From Flexivirga oryzae (GTDB lineage: Bacteria > Actinomycetota > Actinomycetes > Actinomycetales > Dermatophilaceae): a DNA stretch of 64,000 nt. A model generated the notes under the pieces. The model was not told the DNA's origin, searched no databases, and saw only the letters and a list, made by a program, of their open reading frames with translations. Of this stretch, positions 8,032 through 16,421 are shown piece by piece. The stretch lies in the NCBI RefSeq assembly GCF_014190805.1, contig NZ_JACHVQ010000001.1:1984001-2048000 (forward strand), read 5' to 3'. Both the position numbers and the translations under genes were made by a program. Within the stretch, counting starts at the first letter, position 1. Each line of letters begins with the position of its first letter.

Positions 8032-9108
8032 TCAGCTGGTGCGGCCGCGGTGCCGGCCCAGCCAGGTGGACAATCCGACGGCGGCGAGCAACGCGATACC
8101 GTTGAACACCGGGCTGACCCAGGTGGACGCGCCCGCGAGAGTGAGACCACTGACCGCGACGGCGACGAACAGCACGCCGATGAGCGTTCCCCACACGTTG
8201 AAGAAGCCGGGCCGGACGGCGGTGGCGCCCAGGAACGCCGCCGCCAGGGCCGGGAAGAGCAGCGATGTCCCATCGCTGGCAGTCGCGCTCCCGGTGCGAG
8301 CGAGCTGCAGCACACCGACCACCCCCGCGATGGCACCGGCCAGCACGAAGGTGACGGTCGCGTAGCGGGCTGACCGGATGCCGACCAGTTGCGCGGCACG
8401 AGGGTTGGCGCCGACGGCATACAGGGACCGGCCGTACGGAGTGTGACTGAGCAGGTACCACAGAGCCGCCGCAATCAGGACCACGACGTAGACGACCTCG
8501 GGGATGCCGAACAGGTTCGAGTTCCCGAAGTTCACCAGGGTCGGCGAGATACCGGCGAGGATCGTCTGGCCTCCGGTGTACCACTGGATGATGCCGGACA
8601 GCAGGGTCGCCATACCCAGGGTCGCCACGAACGCGTTCAGCCGGAACCGCGTCACCACGATCCCGTTGATCAGCCCGATCAGCCCGCCGATTGCGATAAC
8701 GGCGACGCACGCGACCCCGAGCGGCACCCCGTGATGCGACATCAAACCTGCGGCGAAGACGGTCGCCAGGGCCGAGTTGGCGCCCACCGAGAAGTCGAAG
8801 TAGCCACAGATCAGCGGCAGGATCGCGGCGAGAGCGAGCAGGGCAACCGTTGCCTGGTTGCCGAGCAGATAGGCCAGGTTGCTGGCCGACAGGAACGTGC
8901 CGCGTGACTTCGGCAGGATGGCGAAGAAGATCCCGATCACCACGACGAGCATGAGCAGGGCGTTGCTCTCCAGGATCGCCCGCACCGGCTGTCGCGTGGG
9001 CTGGGCGAGCGGCGCTTGCGGATCGCTCTGGACGTGATCAGCGGCGGCGCTGTTGGCCGGTGCGGCGGTCTCGGTCAGGCTTGGCATGGTTGTGTCCTCG
9101 TTCTTCAT
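8032..9108 (-). CDS. ABC transporter permease, ribose/xylose (CUT2) type
   Basis: A 358-residue integral membrane protein with about ten hydrophobic helices after a 45-residue hydrophilic N-terminus. It shows the RbsC-type signatures GYFDFSVGANSALA (helix leading to the ATPase contact) and GIVVTRFRLNAFVATLGMA. It forms the transmembrane channel of a high-affinity sugar or small-molecule importer together with the two-domain ATPase (gene start 10658) and the lipoprotein (start 11832). The start overlaps the ATPase stop, so the three genes form one operon in the order binding protein, ATPase, permease. The ligand cannot be read from the sequence. Confidence 0.92.
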   Translation of the reverse strand: MKNEDTTMPSLTETAAPANSAAADHVQSDPQAPLAQPTRQPVRAILESNALLMLVVVIGIFFAILPKSRGTFLSASNLAYLLGNQATVALLALAAILPLICGYFDFSVGANSALATVFAAGLMSHHGVPLGVACVAVIAIGGLIGLINGIVVTRFRLNAFVATLGMATLLSGIIQWYTGGQTILAGISPTLVNFGNSNLFGIPEVVYVVVLIAAALWYLLSHTPYGRSLYAVGANPRAAQLVGIRSARYATVTFVLAGAIAGVVGVLQLARTGSATASDGTSLLFPALAAAFLGATAVRPGFFNVWGTLIGVLFVAVAVSGLTLAGASTWVSPVFNGIALLAAVGLSTWLGRHRGRTS

Positions 9109-10658
9109 CGCGGCGCTCCTGCGCGGAGCAGATCGGTCTGGGTGACGGCGGTCAGCTGGTCCGCCGTGAGGTCGTCGCCGGACAGCTCGCCCGCGACGAC
9201 ACCGCGCTGCAGGATGACCACCCGGTCACACAGCGCGGCCAACTCGGCGAAGTCCGAGGACGCCACCAGGACCGCGGTCCCGGCGGAAGCCGCTGACCGC
9301 ACCGTCTGATAGATCTCCTGGCGCGACATGACATCGACGCCCTGGGTGGGCTCGTCGAGCAGCAGGATGCGCGGTTCGCGACGCAACCACCGCGCCAACA
9401 CCACCTTTTGCTGGTTGCCGCCGGACAACGTTGCGAACGGAGCGCTCAGATCGCCGGCCTTGACCCGGTGGGTACGAACCAGGTCGCGTGCGGTGCTGGA
9501 CTCGGCGGCGCGCGACATACCGCGGGCTCCCCAGAATTCGCGCAACACCGAGACACCCAGGTTCTCCCGGATCGACAAGTCCAGAAAGGACGACTCGGCG
9601 AGGCGATCCTCGGCGACATACGCCACGCCGGCGGCCATCCGGGTCTTGGCGTCCTCCCTGCCGGACTGCCGCACACCGTGGATCAGCAGATCGCCGGCAT
9701 CCGGCCGACGCGTTCCGAAGACGGTCCGCAGCAGGGTGCTGCGGCCGCTGCCCACCAGACCGGTGACACCGACGATCTCGCCGGGCAGCACCTGCAGGTC
9801 GACGCCGGCGAGGGGTCCGGCGTGCAGTGAGGTGATCTCCAGCGCCGGCGCGGCCTCCTGCCGCGCCCGCTCCGCGACCCCGGGCAGTGCCGCCCCGGCG
9901 GGCCGGCCGACCATGTGAGCGACGAGGTCGTCCTCGCTGGGCGTTTCTCCCACCAGCGACGCGACGCTGCGCCCGTCGCGGAAGACGGTGAAGTCGTCGG
10001 CCACCTCCAGCACCTCGGCCATTCGATGGCTGACCATCACCACTGTCTGGCCGAGGTTGGCGCGGCGACGGATCGCCTGCAACAACGCTTCCGACTCGTG
10101 CGCCGGGAGGGTCGCGGTGGGCTCGTCCAGGACCAGGACCGGCTCACTGGCCCCGGTCTCCTGCAGGGCGCGGGCGATGGCGACCATCGATCGCTGCGCG
10201 GGACGCAGCGCGCCGACCGGCTGGTCCGGCACCGCCTGAATCTCGAAGGCTTCCAGCAGCGCCGCGACATCGGAGCGCAGCTTCTTCCAGCGGACGCGTC
10301 GCACTCCCGAGGTGGGGTAGCCGGCATCGAGCGCGAAGTTCTCCGCGATGGACAACTCGTCGAACAGGCCGAGGTCCTGGTGCACGAAGCGGAACCCCGC
10401 CTCACGGCTGGCCACCGATGTCCACTCGGCCGCAGCGTGCTCGATGCCGTGGACCGCGATGGTGCCGGCATCAGCGGTGTAGACCCCGGCGAGGATCTTG
10501 ATGGCGGTCGACTTGCCGGACCCGTTGCCGCCGAGCAGTGCGTGGACGGCGCCGCGTCGCAGGGTCAGTCCCGCACCGTCCAGCGCGCGGGTGTGCCCGA
10601 AGACCTTGGACAGCCCGGCGACCCGCACCACGACGTCGCTCGCAGGTGGCGTGGACAT
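9105..10658 (-). CDS. Sugar-type ABC transporter ATP-binding protein with two ATPase domains
   Basis: A 517-residue duplicated ABC ATPase of the RbsA/MglA type. The first domain has Walker A GGNGSGKST and Walker B VLVLDEPTATL, but its signature loop reads LRPAQRSMVAIA instead of LSxGQ. The second has the degenerate Walker A GLVGSGRST, a proper LSGGNQQKV signature and ILLLDEPTQGVDV. Such asymmetric sites are usual in this family. The ATG at 10658 was chosen because the fold begins there and it lies 1 bp after the binding-protein stop; a much longer in-frame upstream extension is an overlap artefact. It energises import through the permease at 8032. Confidence 0.92.
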   Translation of the reverse strand: MSTPPASDVVVRVAGLSKVFGHTRALDGAGLTLRRGAVHALLGGNGSGKSTAIKILAGVYTADAGTIAVHGIEHAAAEWTSVASREAGFRFVHQDLGLFDELSIAENFALDAGYPTSGVRRVRWKKLRSDVAALLEAFEIQAVPDQPVGALRPAQRSMVAIARALQETGASEPVLVLDEPTATLPAHESEALLQAIRRRANLGQTVVMVSHRMAEVLEVADDFTVFRDGRSVASLVGETPSEDDLVAHMVGRPAGAALPGVAERARQEAAPALEITSLHAGPLAGVDLQVLPGEIVGVTGLVGSGRSTLLRTVFGTRRPDAGDLLIHGVRQSGREDAKTRMAAGVAYVAEDRLAESSFLDLSIRENLGVSVLREFWGARGMSRAAESSTARDLVRTHRVKAGDLSAPFATLSGGNQQKVVLARWLRREPRILLLDEPTQGVDVMSRQEIYQTVRSAASAGTAVLVASSDFAELAALCDRVVILQRGVVAGELSGDDLTADQLTAVTQTDLLRAGAPR

Positions 10659-10659
10659 G

Positions 10660-11832
10660 TCAGCTGACGCCCCACAGCTTGAGGTAGTCGGCCTTGAAGT
10701 CGACCTTCCCGCCGGTGTAGTCGCCCGTGGCGGGCAGGTTGTGCGTCGCGTCGACCATTTGGAAGCCGTCACCCTCGATGACCGGCTTCTTGTCGTCGAG
10801 CACCCTGATCGCCTCGTCGATCGAGCCGTAGGCGCCCCATTCGGACGCGTAGCCGAGTGCCCCGAAGGTGAACTTCTTGCTGCGGACGATATCCATCGTC
10901 GAGGCGTCGCCGAATCCGCTGGAGACGACCAGCTTCGAGACCTTGTTGGAGGACTCGATCGCCTGGGTGAGCCCGGCCTGCATCCATCCACCGACCGGGA
11001 CCATCACGGAGTTGGCCGAGGTCGCCTGCAGCAGTGCGGTGGAGAACTTCTGCGCGAGCTGACCGCCGGACGCGTCGGCATTGGAGATGTCCAACGTCTT
11101 GACGATGCTGCAGCCGGAGCACTTCGCGAGCTCCTTCTTGAACCCCGCGGTGATCCACGGCCCCCAGACCGGGTCGGTGAAGTTCAGCATGACGACCTTC
11201 GCCTTGCCATTGGTCTTGCCGATGATCCAGTCGGCCTGCAGCTTGCCGTTGAGGTTCCAGTACTGCTCGATCGTCGTGTTCGGCAGCTGCAGTCGTTCGG
11301 TTGCCAGGGTCTTCTTGCCGCCGGTTGCGGTGCAGTCTGCGCCACCGCCGCCGATCAGCGTGACCCCGGCCTTGTCGGCGGCCTCCATCGGCGCCTGCAC
11401 CGACGCGCAGTCGATGCCGACCGGGATCACCACCTTCGCCTTGGCGCTGGTCGCCTGGCGGATGCAGTTGCCCCAGCCGTTCGGGTTGAGCTGACCGTCG
11501 CAGACGTGAACGGTCCAGCCGACCTTGGTGGCGGCCTGCTTCGCCGCGGCTACCGGGGTCGAACAACTCGGGACCGATTGGCCGCAGGACACGACCCACA
11601 GGCTGACGCCCTTCTTCGGCGTCGCGGAGGTGGTCGGTGGGGTGCCAGTGACACCCTTGTACGCCGTGGCGAGCGCTCGTTTCGCGCTGCTGTTGGTCGC
11701 GCCGGAAGACTGTTTCGCGCCAGCAGAGTTCGACGTCGCCGAGCACGCGGACAGCGCAAGCGCCGAGACTGCGAGCATGGCACCGGCCATGGCAGCACGG
11801 CGAGTGCGGGAGATGACAGGCTGGGTCTGCAT
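10660..11832 (-). CDS. Periplasmic-binding-protein-like sugar ABC transporter lipoprotein
   Basis: A 390-residue substrate-binding protein with a lipoprotein signal: Arg-rich N-terminus, hydrophobic stretch and lipobox ALSAC with Cys about residue 30, followed by a Ser/Ala/Asn-rich linker. The mature part has the two-lobe type 1 binding-protein pattern (AKVVIPVGIDCASVQAPM, VGGWMQAGLTQAIE). Several Cys residues (VVSCGQSVPSC, VCDGQLNPNGWGNC) are unusual for the family and could form disulfides outside the membrane. It is the first gene of the importer operon. Its promoter region (11833-12010) is shared with the divergent MBL-fold gene, suggesting the transported compound and the hydrolase substrate are related. 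Confidence 0.9.
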   Translation of the reverse strand: MQTQPVISRTRRAAMAGAMLAVSALALSACSATSNSAGAKQSSGATNSSAKRALATAYKGVTGTPPTTSATPKKGVSLWVVSCGQSVPSCSTPVAAAKQAATKVGWTVHVCDGQLNPNGWGNCIRQATSAKAKVVIPVGIDCASVQAPMEAADKAGVTLIGGGGADCTATGGKKTLATERLQLPNTTIEQYWNLNGKLQADWIIGKTNGKAKVVMLNFTDPVWGPWITAGFKKELAKCSGCSIVKTLDISNADASGGQLAQKFSTALLQATSANSVMVPVGGWMQAGLTQAIESSNKVSKLVVSSGFGDASTMDIVRSKKFTFGALGYASEWGAYGSIDEAIRVLDDKKPVIEGDGFQMVDATHNLPATGDYTGGKVDFKADYLKLWGVS

Positions 11833-11895
11833 TGGCTCACTCCTGGGGTAGTTCCAGACCTCTGGTGCCTCGGAGTTTTGTCCGCAGCGGCCATG

Positions 11896-11909
11896 TGACG
11901 GAAGTCACC
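11896..11909. promoter_or_regulatory. GTGAC-N4-GTCAC palindrome in a divergent promoter
   Basis: A perfect 5-bp inverted repeat with a 4-bp spacer lies in the 178-bp region between the binding-protein gene (minus, start 11832) and the MBL-fold gene (plus, start 12011). Its position suits an operator acting on either promoter. No regulator is identified. Confidence 0.3.
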
Positions 11910-12010
11910 GGGTCGCATGACTGCGATCAGCGCTGGTTATGGCGCACCTTCTTTTCGCCGCGGCGTCGCTGGGGTGGACTGGTTCCACACCACCGGTACG
12001 AAGGAGCGCC

Positions 12011-12940
12011 ATGCCCTGGAAGTCCCCCGACCCGTACGTCGAGCAGGTCGCCGACGGAGTCTTCGCCTATGTCCAGCCGGACGGCAGCTGGATGATCAAC
12101 AATGCCGGCTGGGTCGACGACGGCGCAGGCACCGTGCTCGTCGTCGACACCCTCGCGACACAGGCCCGGACCGAGAAGCTGCTCGGCAGTCTCGAGGCGG
12201 CGAACGCGGCGAGCGCGGCGTACCTGGTGAACACCCATCACCACCCCGACCACACCTATGGCAACTGCTTCCTGCCCGAGTCCACCCTGGTGGTGGGGCA
12301 CGAGCGGTGCCGGCAGGAGATGCTCGCCGCCGGGCTGGAGGCAACCCGCGTGGTCACCCAGCCGACGTATGGCAATGTCCGTGTCCGCCCTCCCGAGGTG
12401 ACCTACACCGACCGGATGACGCTGCACCTCGGCGACCGGCGGGTCGAGCTGATCCATCCGGGACCCGCACACACCAGTAACGACACCGTGGTGTGGCTGC
12501 CCGGTGAACGCGTGTTGTTCTCTGGTGACGTCCTCTTCGTCGGCGGACAGCCGTTCTTGCTCGAAGGCTCGCTGCAGGGCTTCCCGTTGGCGCTGCAGCT
12601 GATTCGCGATCTCGACCCCGCCATCGTCGTGCCGGGCCACGGACCTGTGCTGCGAGGCGCCGAGGTCGGTGCGGTGCTCGACCGGCTCGGAGGGTATGCC
12701 GAGTGGGTCTCCGTGATCGCCCGGCGCGGCCACGCCGCCGGATCCAGCCCGCTCGCCACCGCACAAGCCAACCAGGACACCGAATTCGCGACGTGGCAGG
12801 AGTCTGAGCGACTGGCCGGCAACCTGCACCGCGCCTGGTCCGAACTCGACGGCAACCCCCTGGATCACCGGCTCACAGTCCCGGACGTGTGGCCGGACAT
12901 GGTGGCGCTGCACGGCGGCCCGATCCCCTGCCACGCATGA
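12011..12940 (+). CDS. MBL-fold metallo-hydrolase
   Basis: A 309-residue metallo-beta-lactamase-fold enzyme. The dinuclear metal motif is in NTHHHPDHTYGN (HxHxDH), with further ligands His in HPGPAHTSNDT, Asp in LFSGDVLF and His in VPGHGPV. This set fits a two-metal hydrolase rather than a redox member. The ATG at 12011 follows AAGGAG; an in-frame ATG at 11939 lacks such a site. The stop overlaps the start of the cupin gene (ATGA), so the two are co-expressed. Divergence from the sugar-type ABC importer suggests a catabolic hydrolase (lactone or ester) rather than an antibiotic resistance enzyme. Confidence 0.88.
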   Translation: MPWKSPDPYVEQVADGVFAYVQPDGSWMINNAGWVDDGAGTVLVVDTLATQARTEKLLGSLEAANAASAAYLVNTHHHPDHTYGNCFLPESTLVVGHERCRQEMLAAGLEATRVVTQPTYGNVRVRPPEVTYTDRMTLHLGDRRVELIHPGPAHTSNDTVVWLPGERVLFSGDVLFVGGQPFLLEGSLQGFPLALQLIRDLDPAIVVPGHGPVLRGAEVGAVLDRLGGYAEWVSVIARRGHAAGSSPLATAQANQDTEFATWQESERLAGNLHRAWSELDGNPLDHRLTVPDVWPDMVALHGGPIPCHA

Positions 12941-13497
12941 GCGAAACGCGAGCCGCCTCACGCTTCTCCCGCCCCCGGCGCGTCGTCACCGGGCACACGC
13001 CGGAGGGAGTGTCCGTCGTCCTGTCGGACGGGCCGGTGCCGGTGAGCCGCGAACTCTCGGACGACGGTGTCGCCTTCCATGAGGTCTGGTCAACGCGCGC
13101 CACGCCCGCACTGCTGATAGCCGCCGAACCCGAGCCGACCGAGCGTGACCTGACAGTGCCGCCACCGGAACGCGGCACCCGCATCCGGATCAACGAGTTC
13201 CTGCCCGGTCATCTCGACGAACACGGCCGACAGTCGCCTGTGCACCGCACCGCCTCGGTCGACTACGGCATCGTGCTGACCGGCGAGATCACCCTGCTGC
13301 TCGACGACGCGGAGGTGACCCTGCACCCGGGGGACATCGTCGTGCAACGCGGCACCGTTCATGCGTGGGCCAACCGCGGCGACACCACCGCCCGGGTGGC
13401 ATTCATCCTTGTCGACGGTGAGTTCTCGGCCGAGCTGGCACAAACCCTTCCCGGTGGGCTGGAGGGGCTGATGCGGCACGGGCCACGAGACGCGTAA
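12937..13497 (+). CDS. Cupin-domain protein
   Basis: A 186-residue protein with one recognisable cupin_2 barrel in the C-terminal half. Motif 1 is around SPVHRTASVDYGIVLTGE and motif 2 around LHPGDIVVQRGTVHAWANRG, where two His residues and a Glu could bind a metal. The N-terminal 85 residues carry no motif I recognise. The ATGA overlap with the MBL-fold hydrolase suggests a two-enzyme unit, for example isomerisation or oxygenation of the hydrolysed product. The specific reaction is not predictable. Confidence 0.85.
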   Translation: MSETRAASRFSRPRRVVTGHTPEGVSVVLSDGPVPVSRELSDDGVAFHEVWSTRATPALLIAAEPEPTERDLTVPPPERGTRIRINEFLPGHLDEHGRQSPVHRTASVDYGIVLTGEITLLLDDAEVTLHPGDIVVQRGTVHAWANRGDTTARVAFILVDGEFSAELAQTLPGGLEGLMRHGPRDA

Positions 13498-13701
13498 CCG
13501 TCAGGCTTTGCGTCGTCATGACGATCGGGGTCACGCGGTCCGTCTTGGACTCGGCCGTCACGTCGGCGCAGGTGCCGTGCAGGAGCAGCAGCGCGGCCCG
13601 CGTCGTTGCCCGTCGATCTCGTGGCGTATCAGCGAGTCTCCAGCACAACTCCTGTTGGACAAAGAGTCCGTCCCGGACCCTTCAGCACAAGGAGGCCGGA
13701 G

Positions 13702-15639
13702 ATGGCCATCGAACTATCCCAGTTGCAAGCCCAGGTCCGCGAACTCGGGTTGCCCTGGACGCCCGGAGTCACGGAGAACTCCGGGCACTCGCTGCTGCAG
13801 GCACAGTCCCGCCTCGGGGCCGTGCCTCCGGAGGGTGTGACCTCGCTCGCGGAGCGACAGGCCGCCGCCGCAGCGCGCCGCGCGGGAGCCGAGGCTCCCG
13901 CCGGCCTGCCGACCGCCTTCGACTGGCGCAACGCCGGTGGCGACTTCGTCACCCCGATCAGGGACCAGGGTGGCTGCGGTTCGTGCGTCGCGTTCGGCGC
14001 GATCGCCGTGCTGGAGTCGATGGTGCGCATCCGCGCGCACAACCCCGGCCTGGGCGTCGACCTGTCCGAGGCGCAGTTGTTCTTCTGTTACGGCCCGGGG
14101 CACGGGGCCGGTCACTGCCCCGGTGGCGGCTGGTGGCCGGATCAGGCCTTTGCCTGTATGGCGGACGGCATCGTCGACGAATCCTGCTTCCCCTACACGG
14201 CGGCGGATCAGCCGTGCAACCTGTGCCCCGACTGGGCGACGAAGCTGACCAAGTTCACCTCGAGCACCACCCGGAACTCGATCGCCGCGATGAAGCAGTT
14301 CATCTCCTCGACCGGGCCGATGACCACCTGCTTCACCGTCTACGAGGACTTTTACTACCACTACGCCGGCGGGGTCTACACCTACAACGCGTCCACCAGC
14401 GGCAACGCGGTCGGTGGGCACTGCGTGTGCATCGTCGGGTATGACGACAGCCAGGGATGCTGGATCGCGAAGAACTCGTGGGGGTCGGGCTGGGGTGAGA
14501 ACGGCTTCTTCCGGATCGCGTACGGCAGCGCGGGGATCGACGCGGAGATGTGGGGCATCGACGGCACCGTCACCTCACCGCTGATCCCGCTCACCCAGTC
14601 GGGCCGGGCGACGACCCCGATGAGTGTCGTGGCGCGCAATCCGCAGCATCTGGACCTGTTCGAGGTCGGGCCGGACGGCAAGACGGTCAGCACCTGGTGG
14701 GACGCGTCCGCCGGCTGGGGCCAATGGTTCTGGGTCAGCGGTGGTGTCGCGTCGCCGGGTGGCGAAGGATCACCGGTGACCTCGGTGTCGCGGAACCCCA
14801 ACCACCTGGACCTGTTCACGGTCGGGACCGACAACCGGGTCTATTCGTGTTGGTGGGACGCGGCGTCCGGCTGGGCGGCGTGGTTCGTGATCCCGGGCCT
14901 GACCGCGCGACCCGGGTCGAGCGTCGAGGTGGTTAGCCGGTATGCGGACCATCTGGACCTCTTCACGACCGACAGCACCGGCAAGACGATGTCGACCTGG
15001 TGGGATGCGTCGTCGGGGTGGGCGAACGGGTGGTTCCAGCTCGCCGGTGGCGTCGCGGCTGCGGGGTCGCCGGTCACGGCGGTGTCCCGATTCACCAATC
15101 ATCTGGACGTTTTCACCGTCGGGACCGACAACCGGGTCTACTCCTGCTGGTGGGACGCGTCGTCCGGGTGGTCGAGCTGGTTCCCGCTACCGGGCGTGAC
15201 CTGTGGTGCAGGGGCGCGGGTGTCGGTGGTCTCGCGGGCGACCGGAAACCTGGACCTGTTCACGACCGACACCTCCGGCCGGATCATGTCGACCTGGTGG
15301 AACGACCAGGGCGGCTGGGCGAACAGTTGGTTCCAGGTGAGCGGCGGCGTCGCTTCACCAGGATCGGACGTCACCGTGCTGGCGCGGTACGCAACACACC
15401 TGGACCTGTTCGTGGTCGGCACCGACAACCGGGTCTACAGCGCGTGGTGGGACGGGTCGACCGGGTGGGCCAATTGGTTCGTGGTCTCCGGCGGGGTGAG
15501 CACGAAAGGCGGTCAGGTTGCGTGCATCTCGCGCACGCAGAACCACATCGACCTGTTCACGACCGGCACCGACGGCCTGGTTTACAGCACCTGGTGGGAT
15601 GGCTCGTCCGGGTGGGCCAACTGGTTCCAGGTGACCTGA
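13702..15639 (+). CDS. Papain-family (C1A) cysteine protease fused to a seven-repeat PLL-like propeller
   Basis: A 645-residue protein. Residues 1-70 look like a short alpha-helical propeptide; 71-290 are a papain fold with oxyanion Gln89, nucleophile Cys95 in CGSCVAF (usual Trp replaced by Val), His240 in GGHCVCIVGYDD and Asn258 in AKNSWGSGWGENGFF. Residues about 305-645 hold seven repeats of roughly 48 residues with the core HLDLFxxGxDxxxxSxWWD and SGWxxWF, matching PLL/fucose-lectin-like beta-propeller blades. No signal peptide is visible at the chosen ATG (GGAGG 6 bp upstream), and the extra in-frame upstream codons do not supply one. The chagasin-like inhibitor gene begins 3 bp after the stop. 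A lectin-targeted protease acting on other cells or a regulated cytoplasmic enzyme are both possible. Confidence 0.9.
   Translation: MAIELSQLQAQVRELGLPWTPGVTENSGHSLLQAQSRLGAVPPEGVTSLAERQAAAAARRAGAEAPAGLPTAFDWRNAGGDFVTPIRDQGGCGSCVAFGAIAVLESMVRIRAHNPGLGVDLSEAQLFFCYGPGHGAGHCPGGGWWPDQAFACMADGIVDESCFPYTAADQPCNLCPDWATKLTKFTSSTTRNSIAAMKQFISSTGPMTTCFTVYEDFYYHYAGGVYTYNASTSGNAVGGHCVCIVGYDDSQGCWIAKNSWGSGWGENGFFRIAYGSAGIDAEMWGIDGTVTSPLIPLTQSGRATTPMSVVARNPQHLDLFEVGPDGKTVSTWWDASAGWGQWFWVSGGVASPGGEGSPVTSVSRNPNHLDLFTVGTDNRVYSCWWDAASGWAAWFVIPGLTARPGSSVEVVSRYADHLDLFTTDSTGKTMSTWWDASSGWANGWFQLAGGVAAAGSPVTAVSRFTNHLDVFTVGTDNRVYSCWWDASSGWSSWFPLPGVTCGAGARVSVVSRATGNLDLFTTDTSGRIMSTWWNDQGGWANSWFQVSGGVASPGSDVTVLARYATHLDLFVVGTDNRVYSAWWDGSTGWANWFVVSGGVSTKGGQVACISRTQNHIDLFTTGTDGLVYSTWWDGSSGWANWFQVT
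14614..15636 (+). repeat. Seven tandem lectin-like propeller repeats within the protease gene
   Basis: Seven consecutive copies of a 46-50-codon unit, each with His/Asn-Leu-Asp-Leu-Phe, a Val-Gly-Thr-Asp or Thr-Asp-Ser turn, Trp-Trp-Asp and Gly-Trp-x-x-Trp-Phe. Alternate copies resemble one another more closely (VGTDNRVYSxWWD in repeats 2, 4 and 6; TTDSTGKTMSTWWD type in 3 and 5), suggesting growth by duplicating two-blade units. Seven is the number needed to close one propeller. Confidence 0.85.
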
Positions 15640-15642
15640 TCG

Positions 15643-15972
15643 ATGAGCGACCGCGATGATGGAGGGGTGGACGTCCCGGAGCAACTCACTCTCCGGGTCG
15701 GGCAGTCGGCTTCGGTCCGGCTGCCCGGCCTGGGCACCGCCGGTTACCGATGGACCGACCACCGGGACTCCGACGCCGTCGACGCCACCTGGCAGCGCGG
15801 CTTCGATGGGGCCGACACTCGCCGGGCGGTGGGTATGAGCGCACCGGAGACGGTGACCCTGACCGGCCGGCGTCCCGGGACCGCCACTGTGGACCTGGTG
15901 CAGGCTCGACCGTGGGAGTCGCCCGACGCCGCACTGCACCGGCAGCGGATCACGGTCACGGTCGTCGAGTAG
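15643..15972 (+). CDS. Chagasin-family (I42) inhibitor of papain-like cysteine proteases
   Basis: A 109-residue all-beta protein. LRVGQSASVRLPGLGTAGYR corresponds to the first inhibitory loop region (NPTTGY-like, here GTAGYRW), VGMSAPETVTL to the second, and ARPWE (residues 89-93) to the conserved RPW loop; the intervening RRPGTATVDLV is typical of the fold. Family members insert three loops into the active-site cleft of C1 proteases. It starts 3 bp after the papain-lectin stop, so inhibition of that neighbouring enzyme is the natural inference, giving a protease/protector pair. No signal peptide is present, so it would protect the cytoplasm of the producer. Confidence 0.82.
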   Translation: MSDRDDGGVDVPEQLTLRVGQSASVRLPGLGTAGYRWTDHRDSDAVDATWQRGFDGADTRRAVGMSAPETVTLTGRRPGTATVDLVQARPWESPDAALHRQRITVTVVE

Positions 15973-16226
15973 AACCCGACGGGCGCCACAGCTCGAGGGA
16001 CGCGCGATCAGGGCCAACACCCAGTCCCCGACGTAGTTTGGAGCAGGGATATGCCGCCAGCCGGATATCGGTGGTCGTAGTTATGTGCCCATCCTCCACC
16101 GCGGGAAAATTTCCTCGAAAACGACAAAGCCGAAATACCTTGACACCACACAACACACTCGGTGTTCAATTGATTCTCACCGGAAGTACCGCAGCGGCTT
16201 ACGCCTTCGAGAAAGGTGGATCCACC

Positions 16227-16421
16227 ATGACGAGCGACCCACCCGACCAATCTGGAAAACCAGGCGACATCATGAAGTTCGGTGGTATCTATTGGGTTTG
16301 TCTCGGTGGTAGGAACTGGGTGCAAGAGATCTCCTCGGTCACGGCTCCGACAGTGAGAATGCATACGGTCCGCGACCTACAGCTGGATGAGGTTAGCCAG
16401 GAGCCCGAGGATGAGTCTTGA
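16227..16421 (+). CDS. Small protein of unknown function (64 aa)
   Basis: A soluble, slightly acidic 64-residue protein: a Pro/Ser/Asp-rich start (MTSDPPDQSGKPGD), a compact hydrophobic middle with IYWVCLGGRNWVQE, and an acidic tail (VSQEPEDES). The ATG has GAAAGGTGG upstream. Its end overlaps the next gene's ATG by 11 bp, so the membrane protein is translationally coupled to it. No family recognised. Base composition is lower in G+C than the flanking protease genes. A cytoplasmic partner or regulator of the membrane protein is a guess from the coupling. Confidence 0.7.
   Translation: MTSDPPDQSGKPGDIMKFGGIYWVCLGGRNWVQEISSVTAPTVRMHTVRDLQLDEVSQEPEDES

Noticed and set aside
14614..15636. CRISPR array or tandem DNA repeat
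   Set aside because: The periodicity is at protein level only (about 48 codons), with diverged DNA and an open frame; it is a propeller repeat. No CRISPR array or cas gene was seen anywhere in the window.
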